A DNA stretch of 64,000 bases, taken from positions 1-64,000 of the forward strand of contig NZ_JAOQJU010000003.1 in assembly GCF_025567385.1 (NCBI RefSeq). The letters are read 5' to 3'. Positions 24,755 to 32,736 of this stretch are shown piece after piece. Made by a program: the position numbers and the translations under genes. Every line of letters begins with the position of its first letter. Positions within the stretch are counted from its first letter, which is position 1. The DNA comes from Claveliimonas acetigenes (GTDB lineage: Bacteria; Bacillota; Clostridia; Lachnospirales; Lachnospiraceae). Under the pieces are notes generated by a model. It had not been told where the DNA came from. It worked only from the letters and a program-made list of their open reading frames with translations, and did no database searches.

Positions 24755-26044
24755 CTAATTTTTCACCACATTGCTATTATAACAAATACTAAGTATCAAC
24801 CCCATATAAACATAAATAATCAAAAGATTAGTACCGCCAAAAGATAAAAACGGCATAAAAACATTGGTTGGCGGTACGCATCCAAAGTTCATTCCCACAT
24901 ACAGAATTACCTGCAGTACAATCAGGAATGTACAGCCTATTCCCATCATGTTCCCCAGCCTGTTTTTCTGCCGGAAAACAATTCTGCAAAGATAAACCAA
25001 TAATCCCGCCACCAATATTGTGCAGATAATCCCCGCGCCCTTTCCCAGATACCGGAATATGCACAGCCATAAGAAATCTCCCCGGACATCAGTCGCCCAT
25101 ACAGAAGTTTCTATCTTGGTACCGCTCTTAAACGCTTCCGCTCCATCACCAATCACTTCCGCACTCATCTGATAATATCCATTTTCCATTGGATGAAAGA
25201 TTCCCTGAATGCGTTCCATCTGATAAAGCGGCATTGCTGAAAACCAGCCTGCGTGCAGAAGCATCAAAAAAAGTACGATAGAAATTGCCGCTACGCTTCC
25301 CCATATAAGCAGAAAATACCGTTTTCTCTCTGCTCCGAACCATTTCTTATAAACTGCCATATTCAAAAGCAGTAGCCCTATCAGCATAAGGATAAATGCC
25401 GGAACAATTGCAGGCGCTCTTAAAACCGCTAACACCGATATTGCAAGAAAAACCATAGATTTTACCAGCCCTCTCCATCCCTGCATCCGATAGTTCCACA
25501 GGATGCCCGCATAGACCGGGATAAATGCGTAAGCAAATAGATTCACCTTTAGATATCCGCCATTTATTTGGACACCGAAATGATAATACAGCAGAATACC
25601 TGCCAGCAGCAGCCCCCAGATTTCTCTTGCATACTGTCCAATACGTGAATAATCCAGATAACAGATCAGAAACATAACAAAGATTCCAACTGCCATCCAA
25701 AAGCTCTGTCTTATAACCGGATTCATTGTGTCTGTCTCCAGCAGCGCCCCGGCATTCCTATGTACAAAAATCTGTAGTACCATTCCCAGGATGCTCAGGA
25801 GAAAAATATAACTCAAAAGCTTCCACTCCATCTTCGGTCTGTGAAGCCTGTCTAAGCTTACCCCTACTTCTACCGGATCTCCCATCTGGCGTACTGCCTC
25901 TTCTTCCGCTTCCTGTGCCGTCATTCCGGCCGTCATATAATCGTCCTTCTGGTCTTCGATATGGTCTTTCAGTTCTTTTAACACTGCCGGTCTTGCCCTT
26001 TTACAACGCATCTGTTCTGACACAATGTTCAGATAATTATACAT
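24755..26044 (-). CDS. SEDS (FtsW/RodA/SpoVE)-like membrane protein with N-terminal HAAS/permease-prefix domain
   Basis: A protein of about 429 residues. Residues 1-75 form a soluble helical domain (MYNYLNIVSEQMRCKRARPA ... AQEAEEEAVRQMGDPVEVG), like the signalling domain often encoded next to PadR regulators. Then come about ten membrane helices. The C-terminal FMPFLSFGGTNLLIIYVYMG matches the SEDS glycan polymerase signature. Its ATG lies within the PadR stop (GCGTATGTATAA), so the two are co-translated. SEDS proteins polymerise peptidoglycan or move lipid-linked precursors. An N-terminal regulatory fusion suggests conditional activity. Confidence 0.85.
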   Translation of the reverse strand: MYNYLNIVSEQMRCKRARPAVLKELKDHIEDQKDDYMTAGMTAQEAEEEAVRQMGDPVEVGVSLDRLHRPKMEWKLLSYIFLLSILGMVLQIFVHRNAGALLETDTMNPVIRQSFWMAVGIFVMFLICYLDYSRIGQYAREIWGLLLAGILLYYHFGVQINGGYLKVNLFAYAFIPVYAGILWNYRMQGWRGLVKSMVFLAISVLAVLRAPAIVPAFILMLIGLLLLNMAVYKKWFGAERKRYFLLIWGSVAAISIVLFLMLLHAGWFSAMPLYQMERIQGIFHPMENGYYQMSAEVIGDGAEAFKSGTKIETSVWATDVRGDFLWLCIFRYLGKGAGIICTILVAGLLVYLCRIVFRQKNRLGNMMGIGCTFLIVLQVILYVGMNFGCVPPTNVFMPFLSFGGTNLLIIYVYMGLILSICYNSNVVKN

Positions 26045-26378
26045 ACGCAAGCCCTGCACCTCCCAACACATTCGTCACTGCCCGAGAATATTCCTTCCAT
26101 TCCTCCGTCTTTGCTTTTAATTGTTTCTTTCCTTCTTTGGTGAGGCTATAATATTTCCTTGTTTTTCCAAGAACCTCCTGCTCATAGGATTGGACAAATC
26201 CTTTTTCTTCCTGCGCGTGAAGCAAGGGATATAAGGTTCCCGCCTTCAGTTCAAATACATTGTCTGACTTTTCCCTTAATGCTACTATCATTTCATATCC
26301 ATACATATCTTTCTCTTCCAGAAGTTTCAGTACCAGCATCACCATGCTCCCGGATACCAGACTTTTGTCAATTGCCAT
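26037..26378 (-). CDS. PadR family transcriptional regulator
   Basis: A 113-residue winged-helix protein: VSGSMVMLVLKLLEEKDMYG (about residues 8-27), then LKAGTLYPLLHAQEEKGFVQ and KTRKYYSLTKEGKKQL, are the PadR hallmarks. An AAAGGAGGG site precedes the ATG. It is first in an operon with the SEDS-like gene that carries the matching prefix domain. PadR proteins generally repress their own operon. Confidence 0.95.
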   Translation of the reverse strand: MAIDKSLVSGSMVMLVLKLLEEKDMYGYEMIVALREKSDNVFELKAGTLYPLLHAQEEKGFVQSYEQEVLGKTRKYYSLTKEGKKQLKAKTEEWKEYSRAVTNVLGGAGLAYV

Positions 26379-26426
26379 CTTGTTTCCCTCCTTTATATAG
26401 TCTGCCTATGTATATCGGCTAACTAT

Positions 26427-26455
26427 ATAATATATCGGACATCTATATATGTCAA
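26427..26455 (-). promoter_or_regulatory. Promoter of the padR operon
   Basis: TTGACA (26,450-26,455) and TATTAT (26,427-26,432) on the minus strand are 17 bp apart. CCGATATA occurs twice nearby (within the spacer and just after the -10), a plausible PadR site. Confidence 0.7.
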
Positions 26456-26494
26456 GACATTCCTTTCATAATCCAACCCTGACTTCACAAAAAT

Positions 26495-26536
26495 TTAGGA
26501 GAAACTGTGACTTATACAAGTGCCAGTCTCTCCTAA
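26495..26536 (-). terminator. Terminator after hppA
   Basis: TTAGGAGAAACTG at 26,495 pairs with CAGTCTCTCCTAA ending at 26,536 with one mismatch. On the minus strand it is followed by ATTTTTG, 26 bp after the hppA stop. Confidence 0.75.
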
Positions 26537-26561
26537 GACTTCTTCATTCTTTATTCCGTTC

Positions 26562-28544
26562 CTACAAGATTCCCCCGACAGACAAAAACAATGGTGCGAA
26601 TACCAGCGACACTATCGTCATTAATTTAATCAGGATATTAATGGATGGTCCCGACGTATCCTTGAAGGGATCGCCTACGGTATCTCCCACGACCGCCGCT
26701 TTATGTGCTTCACTTCCCTTTCCTCTGTGGTGTCCGTCCTCAATATATTTCTTGGCATTATCCCATGCGCCGCCTGCGTTAGACATAAAAATTGCCATCA
26801 TAACACCAGTTACCAAAGCTCCTGCAAGCAATCCTCCCAGTGCCTCCGGTCCAAGAAGAATCCCCACTGCCAGAGGTGACAGAACTGCCATAATCCCCGG
26901 AACCAGCATTTCTTTCAGGGCTGCCGTCGTAGAAATAGCAACGCAGGACTTGTAATCCGGCTTCTGCGTCCCCTTCATGATTCCCGGCATGGTCTTAAAT
27001 TGCCGTCTGACCTCTTCTATCATCTGATATGCCGCCTTAGACACGGATTCCATCGTCATAGCAGAGAACAAGAACGGAAGCATACCGCCAATAAATAACC
27101 CAATAATCACCCGGCTATTCAGAATATCAATGGTCTTTAAATTCACCGCTTCCGCATAGGATACGAATAACGCAAGCGCTGTCAGCGCCGCCGAACCGAT
27201 GGCAAATCCCTTTCCCATCGCCGCCGTGGTATTTCCCACTGCATCCAGTTTATCTGTAATCTTACGCACTTCCGGATCCAGGCCTGACATCTCTGCAATG
27301 CCGCCTGCATTATCTGCAATCGGTCCATAGGCGTCCACAGCTACCGTAATCGCTGTTGTAGAGAGCATCCCCACCGCAGCCAATGCAATACCGTACAGCC
27401 CGCAGAACTGATATGCTACGAAAATACCGGCACAAATCAGCAGAATGGGAATTGCCGTTGATTTCATTCCCACAGCAATTCCACTGATAATGGTTGTTGC
27501 CGTCCCCGTCTCGGACTGTTCTGCAATTTCCTTCACCGGCTTATAATCTCCGGAAGTATATATTTCTGTTATGATGCCGATCAGAAGCCCTACTGCAAGG
27601 CCTGCAACAACTGCAATTGCCGCATGAAAATTATGGAACAGATACCGGCTGAAAATAACTGCTACCGCTACCACCAGAACACTGGACACATAAGATCCCA
27701 TTTTCAACGCTTTGTGGGGATTGGAATTTTCATCTCCTTTTACAAAAAAGGTTCCGAGAATGGATGCTATAAGCCCCAATCCGGCTATTATAAGCGGATA
27801 GACGGCCCCTTCTGCTTTATAATACACGATTCCCAATGTCAGCGCAGAAATTAACGCTCCCACATAAGACTCAAAAAGGTCTGCTCCCATTCCGGCAACA
27901 TCCCCCACGTTGTCACCCACGTTATCTGCAATTACCGCCGGGTTTCTGGGGTCGTCCTCCGGAATCCCCGCTTCTACCTTCCCCACCAGGTCAGCTCCCA
28001 CATCAGCAGCTTTCGTATAAATGCCTCCGCCTACACGCGCAAATAATGCAATGGAAGAAGCCCCCAGACTGAATCCGGAAAGTACATCCACATTCCCGGT
28101 TATGATATAGATGGCACTTACCCCAAGCACACCCAATCCTGCCACGCACATTCCCATTACAGCCCCACCGGAAAATGCGACCGACAGCGCCCGGTTCATC
28201 CCGCTCTCTCTCGCTGCATTTGCCGTGCGCACATTCGCTTTCGTGGCAACGCTCATTCCCACATAACCTGCCAACGTAGAAAACAAAGCTCCCACCACAA
28301 AACATACTGCCGTTACCCAGTTACCGATCCCGACACCAATCAGCACAAACAGCACAATGACAAAAAAAATCAAAATTCTGTACTCTGCTGTCAGGAATGC
28401 TCTGGCGCCATCGCTGATTGCTTCTGCAATCTCCTTCATTCTTTCAGTTCCCGCATCCTGCCGGCTCACCTTCGCCGCCAGGTAAGCGGCGAAAAGCAAT
28501 GCCAGCGCCCCAAAGATGGGAACCACTCTCAACAAAGCTTCCAT
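26562..28544 (-). CDS. hppA: Membrane-bound ion-translocating pyrophosphatase
   Basis: A 660-residue enzyme that uses pyrophosphate hydrolysis to pump H+ or Na+ across the membrane. The active-site loops are clear: GGGIYTKAADVGADLVGKVE, EDDPRNPAVIADNVGDNVGD and MGADLFESYVGA. Further signatures are DAYGPIADNAGG and NAGGAWDNAKKYIEDG. The segment AVGNTTAAMGKGFAIGSAAL has Ala where K+-independent enzymes have Lys, which points to the K+-dependent subfamily. The start at 28,544 (MEALLRVVPIFGA) is set by TAGGAGG; a longer frame upstream is part of a decayed gene. The ion cannot be decided here. Confidence 0.97.
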   Translation of the reverse strand: MEALLRVVPIFGALALLFAAYLAAKVSRQDAGTERMKEIAEAISDGARAFLTAEYRILIFFVIVLFVLIGVGIGNWVTAVCFVVGALFSTLAGYVGMSVATKANVRTANAARESGMNRALSVAFSGGAVMGMCVAGLGVLGVSAIYIITGNVDVLSGFSLGASSIALFARVGGGIYTKAADVGADLVGKVEAGIPEDDPRNPAVIADNVGDNVGDVAGMGADLFESYVGALISALTLGIVYYKAEGAVYPLIIAGLGLIASILGTFFVKGDENSNPHKALKMGSYVSSVLVVAVAVIFSRYLFHNFHAAIAVVAGLAVGLLIGIITEIYTSGDYKPVKEIAEQSETGTATTIISGIAVGMKSTAIPILLICAGIFVAYQFCGLYGIALAAVGMLSTTAITVAVDAYGPIADNAGGIAEMSGLDPEVRKITDKLDAVGNTTAAMGKGFAIGSAALTALALFVSYAEAVNLKTIDILNSRVIIGLFIGGMLPFLFSAMTMESVSKAAYQMIEEVRRQFKTMPGIMKGTQKPDYKSCVAISTTAALKEMLVPGIMAVLSPLAVGILLGPEALGGLLAGALVTGVMMAIFMSNAGGAWDNAKKYIEDGHHRGKGSEAHKAAVVGDTVGDPFKDTSGPSINILIKLMTIVSLVFAPLFLSVGGIL

Positions 28545-28563
28545 ACCAAATCCTCCTACTGAT

Positions 28564-28801
28564 TTACTTATATTTTTCTGTAAAACGCTGTATAATCGCA
28601 GCACACTCCGCCCTTGTGGTCTGCCCCTGGGGATGAAGCTTCTTCCCCTCATCTTTTCCGAGAAGAATCTGCTCGCAGGATTCCAGAAATCTCCGGGGCG
28701 ATTTTCTCATTGTCCGCTGCCAATGCATTTACGCAGAAAACACTTACCAAGAGTGTGCACAGCAGGACTGTTGAGATTATTCTCTTCATTTTGCCTCTCA
28801 T
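28564..28801 (-). pseudogene. Decayed S-layer-homology-type secreted protein
   Basis: A start with an AGGAGGG site encodes a clear signal peptide (MRGKMKRIISTVLLCTLLVS, then CVNALAADNE), but the frame closes at 28,649. In another frame the DNA continues as LHPQGQTTRAECAAIIQRFT EKYK and stops at 28,564; this resembles the end of an SLH domain (TRAEC/A motif). The two pieces are out of frame and the middle is missing, so I read this as the remains of a surface protein with one or more SLH domains. It lies immediately upstream of hppA and may still supply its promoter. Confidence 0.65.
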
Positions 28802-28907
28802 TTACATCCCTCCTGACTAGATAATATATTCTACACCTTTATAATATCACACTTTTCCTTTTATATCACTTTATTTTTTGAATTTTCACTCTTTTCCCTT
28901 CTATATT

Positions 28908-29099
28908 GTTACCATTCACACCCCACCGACATGCGCACTCGTCGCATCTTCGATGCTCCAGTCCCGCTCCTAACGGAACTAAGACTGCTTATGCAGGTGG
29001 GGTGACTGATCCGCAGTCCTGATTTGGAATCCCATATATCTTCTTACGTGCAAGCACGACGAATCCATATGGGATTTCAAATCGGCTGTGAATAGTAAC
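28908..29099. repeat. Structured interspersed repeat, copy C
   Basis: This copy is bounded by GTTACCATTCACA and TGTGAATAGTAAC (one mismatch) and is similar to the copy at 19,148 over its full length. The long arm GATTTGGAATCCCATAT (29,021) pairs with ATATGGGATTTCAAATC (ending 29,083). Compared with copy A, a G-C pair has become T-A through changes on both sides, so pairing is kept. The CGTGC AA GCACG tip and the GACTG/CAGTC hairpin are unchanged. It lies 26 bp beyond the activase stop codon. Confidence 0.9.
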
Positions 29100-29107
29100 T
29101 CTATATC

Positions 29108-29140
29108 AAAAAGAGAAGTCAATTTTACCTTGACTTCTCT
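29108..29140 (-). terminator. Terminator overlapping the activase stop codon
   Basis: On the minus strand AGAGAAGTCAA and TTGACTTCTCT pair around a loop that holds the TAA stop, followed by TTTTTGA. Confidence 0.82.
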
Positions 29141-29892
29141 TCTGCTAATATGGCGGCTCCCAGCGCGCCTGCATATCTTCCGAACGCTGTCGGCTCTACT
29201 GTCTTCCCCACTTTCTCTGAAAGCGCTTTTGTAAAGTATTCACTGTGGCTTAGCCCTCCTGTCAGGATTACCTTGTCCGGCAGGCTCTTGCGCTGGCTAA
29301 GCTGTGCCACCTTCGCCGCTACGGAATCTACCACTCCGGCAGCTATATCCTCCCGTTTCCTGCCTTCTCCGATATAATTGATAACTTCAGATTCAGCAAA
29401 TACCGTACAGAGGGAGCTTATCGGAAGAACCGTTCCCTGGTCTGCCATATCAAATAGCTCCTGCAAGGTAATTCCCAGGCGGTTTGCCATAATCTCCAGA
29501 AATTTTCCTGTACCGGCCGAACATTTATCATTCATCAGGAAATCCTGTACCATGCCGCGTGCCACCAGTATAATCTTCGTATCCTGTCCGCCCACGTCGA
29601 TGATAGCAAGATTGTCCCCGCCAAGCTCCCTGCCGCCTCTGGCGTGGCAGGTAATCTCTGTAATGACGTAATCAGCAAAATCTACAGCAATACGTCCATA
29701 TCCGGTAGCTGCTACCTTGGTTTCGTCAGAAAGAACATCTATCCCTTCTGTCAAAAGCCTTTCTTTAATTGTCATAGTTGTCTCTTTGCTGCTCCACCCG
29801 GTAGGCAGCACAAAATGAAGTTCCTTCTCCCCTCTTGCCACCACCTTTGATGCGGTAGAACCGATATCTATTCCCACATAATTCATCTGCAC
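29125..29892 (-). CDS. 2-hydroxyacyl-CoA dehydratase activase (BadF/BadG/HgdC-type ATPase)
   Basis: A 255-residue ASKHA-fold ATPase that forms a dimer with one [4Fe-4S] cluster and fires single electrons at low potential. ATP-binding motifs are GIDIGSTASKVV at about 6-17 and IIDVGGQDTKII. The bridging cluster ligands are the Cys in NDKCSAGTGKFLE (about 125) and in ISSLCTVFAESEV. It ends the operon NifS-like, reductase, DUF3343, activase, so its partner is most likely the double-cubane reductase two genes upstream. Length is normal for the family. Confidence 0.95.
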   Translation of the reverse strand: MQMNYVGIDIGSTASKVVARGEKELHFVLPTGWSSKETTMTIKERLLTEGIDVLSDETKVAATGYGRIAVDFADYVITEITCHARGGRELGGDNLAIIDVGGQDTKIILVARGMVQDFLMNDKCSAGTGKFLEIMANRLGITLQELFDMADQGTVLPISSLCTVFAESEVINYIGEGRKREDIAAGVVDSVAAKVAQLSQRKSLPDKVILTGGLSHSEYFTKALSEKVGKTVEPTAFGRYAGALGAAILAEEKSR

Positions 29893-29904
29893 GAATCTCC
29901 TTTT

Positions 29905-30165
29905 CTAACAATAACGGTCGCGGTTGGGATTTACATCCTTTTCAATTGCCGTAATATCCAAAATCTCTATCCCATGCTCCCGGACACACTGCCTGACCGT
30001 TTCCACATCCTCTTCCTTTATCAGAAGTGAAATCCCACAGCATTTACTGGCAGCTCTGGGGGTCGGCGCAATAACAGCCTTAACCCCCAGAGTCTTTAAT
30101 TCCCTATGTAAACGCATACCATTATCATGATTGGGAAACAGCACATAATATTGTACTTCTTTCAT
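29905..30165 (-). CDS. DUF3343 protein (putative Se/S carrier-like)
   Basis: An 86-residue soluble protein. It has the DUF3343 form YYVLFPNHDNGMRLHRELKT, then APTPRAASKCCGISLLI with an exposed Cys-Cys pair at about residues 45-46. The family is often placed beside NifS-like enzymes and is thought to carry sulfur or selenium. The start is unsettled: the ATG at 30,165 gives the usual N-terminus, while an ATG at 30,177 overlaps the previous stop. It lies between the reductase and its activase, an unusual place that hints at a role in maturing or feeding that system. Confidence 0.88.
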   Translation of the reverse strand: MKEVQYYVLFPNHDNGMRLHRELKTLGVKAVIAPTPRAASKCCGISLLIKEEDVETVRQCVREHGIEILDITAIEKDVNPNRDRYC

Positions 30166-30169
30166 ATCT

Positions 30170-31444
30170 CTATGCATTCAGCATTTCAATAAATGCGCTG
30201 ATTCTTGTACGGAGCTGCTGTGCATCGCTGTCCACATAATCGGTCTCGATTCCAAGTACCGGAATTCCCGCCTCCTGCAGAGCTTTCTCTACAGAATATC
30301 CTTCCACATCATAGAGGCTGCAGAATTTCAGATTCACGTCAATGATACCATCCACTTTGTATTCCTTTGCCAGACGGATAATATCATCAATTCTTGCCGT
30401 ATTCGGTGTGAAGCACGCGCAGTTAATTCCCATATAACGCTCAGAAAGTGCCTGGATCTGCTCATCCACCGTTGTCTTCGTCTCATCCACAAGCCTCTCA
30501 AAATACCGGGTTCCCGTACACATCTCTTCGCATACAACTGCGCCGCCGCTGGTTTCCACCAGATTGTGGATCTTCCAGTTCGGAATAGCAAGCGGCGTAC
30601 CGGTCAGCATGATTCGCTTCGTTCCCTCAGCAAATACACTCACACCGTCAGCCACCCTCTGATCCAGTTCATCGCAGAGTTTATTCGTCATCTGGGTAAA
30701 TCTTGCCGGATCGTCATAGAACGCAATCTGAGAAATAAGCAGCACGTCTTTTCCACTAATCGGAAGCTTCTCATTCTTTCTTAAATCATAAAGCCTTGCC
30801 AGCGCCCTTCTCTTATCATTGATTAACCGGATGCTTGCGCCAAGCTTCTCTGCGGTAACTTCGTTTCCGGTAAAGTCTTCCACTACCTTCTTGAAGTCTG
30901 TGATTTCTTCTGCCCAGGCTGTTACGTCCTTCGCCCGTTTCATCTGCGGAAGATTCATAACATGAACCGGAACATCCTCTGCAAGAATCTCCCACGCCTT
31001 TTTCTTACCGTCGCAGGTTGTCTCTCCTACATACATATCCGCAATTCTAAAGAACGGGCAAGTACGGTCAAGCCTCGCCCCTACGGAAGCCTTAATCAGC
31101 GGACAGACATTGGTAGGAAGTACTTTTTCACCGCCCGGCACCCAGAACTGGGATCCGCCGCAAAGCCCTGTTGCAATGGCATCTGCTGCAAATACAATCT
31201 CATCCGGTACATATACGCAGAAAGTTCCGAATACCTTTCCGCCCTTTTTCTGATGCTCAATCAGCTCCGCCGGACGCACACCGTGGATTTCCGCAACCAC
31301 GAAATTATAATAATCCATAGACTCCGGACGGTTTTCCTGTGACAAATAGACATCCCCAAATGCCTGTGGAAGTACCTCGCATAACTGATCATGCGTCTCC
31401 ACATCCATCCCCAGGTCTTCCCACATTTTACGATAATCTGCCAT
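30170..31444 (-). CDS. Double-cubane-cluster-type anaerobic reductase (2-hydroxyacyl-CoA dehydratase D family)
   Basis: A 424-residue protein of the HgdB/HgdC-linked family. Cysteines at FGTFCVYVPDEIV, TNVCPLIKASVG, RTCPFFRIADM, VGETTCDGKKKAWE, CEEMCTGTRYF and NLKFCSLYDVEGY fit the ligand set of the [8Fe-9S] double-cubane or related clusters. The pattern GETTCDGKKK is shared with the second paralog at 41-42 kb. Only one dehydratase-like subunit is present, unlike true dehydratases, which supports the double-cubane reductase group. Its substrate is unknown; acetylene and other small molecules are reduced by characterised members. It is clustered with its activase. Confidence 0.9.
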   Translation of the reverse strand: MADYRKMWEDLGMDVETHDQLCEVLPQAFGDVYLSQENRPESMDYYNFVVAEIHGVRPAELIEHQKKGGKVFGTFCVYVPDEIVFAADAIATGLCGGSQFWVPGGEKVLPTNVCPLIKASVGARLDRTCPFFRIADMYVGETTCDGKKKAWEILAEDVPVHVMNLPQMKRAKDVTAWAEEITDFKKVVEDFTGNEVTAEKLGASIRLINDKRRALARLYDLRKNEKLPISGKDVLLISQIAFYDDPARFTQMTNKLCDELDQRVADGVSVFAEGTKRIMLTGTPLAIPNWKIHNLVETSGGAVVCEEMCTGTRYFERLVDETKTTVDEQIQALSERYMGINCACFTPNTARIDDIIRLAKEYKVDGIIDVNLKFCSLYDVEGYSVEKALQEAGIPVLGIETDYVDSDAQQLRTRISAFIEMLNA

Positions 31445-31572
31445 TTTTTATTTCCTCCTCGTACAGTATTTTTATGTATTCATCGTAACATTTTTATACG
31501 AGGCAGACAATGCATTCCGGACAGATGTGTAATTGTCTTTTCTGATAAACGCTTTTTATTTATTGACTTTTT

Positions 31573-32736
31573 CTATCGTATTCCCAGCTCTTTGAACGCC
31601 TGGATGCAGATATCTATTTCTTCCTTCTTATTGGCACTACCGAAAGCAAAGCGAACCGTCCCCCGGGGATATGTCCCCAGACTTCTGTGAGCCATAGGAG
31701 CGCAGTGCAGTCCTACCCTTGTCATGATTCCGTACTGCTGCTCCAGCTCAAAGGCAATCATCGCGTTATCCTGCCTTCTAAAATCCAGCGACACCACTGC
31801 CACACGATGGGCAAGGTCTTGCCTGCCCACAATCTGAATACCGGAAAACTCCTTCACCTGCTCAAGAAAATACGCCGTCAGATCCATTTTCTTCCGATAC
31901 AGCCGCTCCACGCCTACCTCTTCTAAATACGAAAGAGCCGCATGCAATCCGGCAATCCCAGGAAGATTTAATGTCCCGCTCTCAAACTTATCCGGCAAGG
32001 AATCCGGCATCTCCAGCCTGTCTGACTGACTTCCCGTTCCTCCCGCGATCAGCGGTTCCATTGCTGCATTTAACCGCTCTGAAATAAGAAAGCCGCCAAT
32101 TCCCTGAGGACCAAGCAGCCCTTTATGTCCGGTAAATGCCAGGAAATCTATGTGCGCTCCCTGCATATCCACCGGAATCGTTCCCGCGCTCTGTGCCGTA
32201 TCTACGGCAAAGAAAATACTGTGCTTCTCACAAATATTTCCAATTTCCTCTATAGGCACAATCGTTCCACATACGTTAGAGGCATGAACTACGATCACTG
32301 CCTTTGTCTCCTGTCTTATCAGACTTTCCACGTCCTCCGGGCACACCATTCCTTCCCGGTCCGTCCTTGCCATATCATAGCAGATTCCCAACCGCTCCAT
32401 CTGAAACAGTGGACGCATCACCGCATTATGCTCCATGCCGGTTACGATCACGTGATCGCCGGGCTTTAAAAATCCTTTGATAAAATAATTCAACGAATGG
32501 GTAATACCGGGCGTGAACACCACCTGCTTGGACGTCTCTGCATGAAAAAGCTCTGCTAATTTTTCCCGGGTGTCCAGAACCATTCCTGCCACTTCGTAAG
32601 CTCCCTCATAGCTTCCCCGATTAATATTAAAAGCGCCGCTACTTAGCAGATGCGCTACGGCATCCGCTACTTTCGGCGCTTTTGGATAAGAAGTACTCCC
32701 ATTATCAAAATAAATCCCTGTATGTTTATTCTCCAT
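31573..32736 (-). CDS. Cysteine desulfurase-like class V aminotransferase
   Basis: A 387-residue PLP enzyme of the NifS/SufS-like group. It has the NGSTSYPKAPKVADAV start, TPGITHSLNYFIKG, VDTAQSAGTIPVDM and the PLP-binding Lys in FLAFTGHKGLLGPQG (about residue 204). The candidate catalytic Cys is in VGLHCAPMAHRSLG (about 354). The gene overlaps the 3' end of truA by 11 bp and leads the operon with the reductase, DUF3343 and activase. It may supply sulfur (or selenium) to the clusters of that system or to tRNA modification; which one is not decided by sequence. Confidence 0.92.
   Translation of the reverse strand: MENKHTGIYFDNGSTSYPKAPKVADAVAHLLSSGAFNINRGSYEGAYEVAGMVLDTREKLAELFHAETSKQVVFTPGITHSLNYFIKGFLKPGDHVIVTGMEHNAVMRPLFQMERLGICYDMARTDREGMVCPEDVESLIRQETKAVIVVHASNVCGTIVPIEEIGNICEKHSIFFAVDTAQSAGTIPVDMQGAHIDFLAFTGHKGLLGPQGIGGFLISERLNAAMEPLIAGGTGSQSDRLEMPDSLPDKFESGTLNLPGIAGLHAALSYLEEVGVERLYRKKMDLTAYFLEQVKEFSGIQIVGRQDLAHRVAVVSLDFRRQDNAMIAFELEQQYGIMTRVGLHCAPMAHRSLGTYPRGTVRFAFGSANKKEEIDICIQAFKELGIR

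Noticed and set aside
19148..29099. The 190-bp repeats as CRISPR-like or IS200-type transposons
   Set aside because: Copies are kilobases apart, contain no ORF and are bounded by inverted repeats rather than the subterminal hairpins of IS200/IS605.
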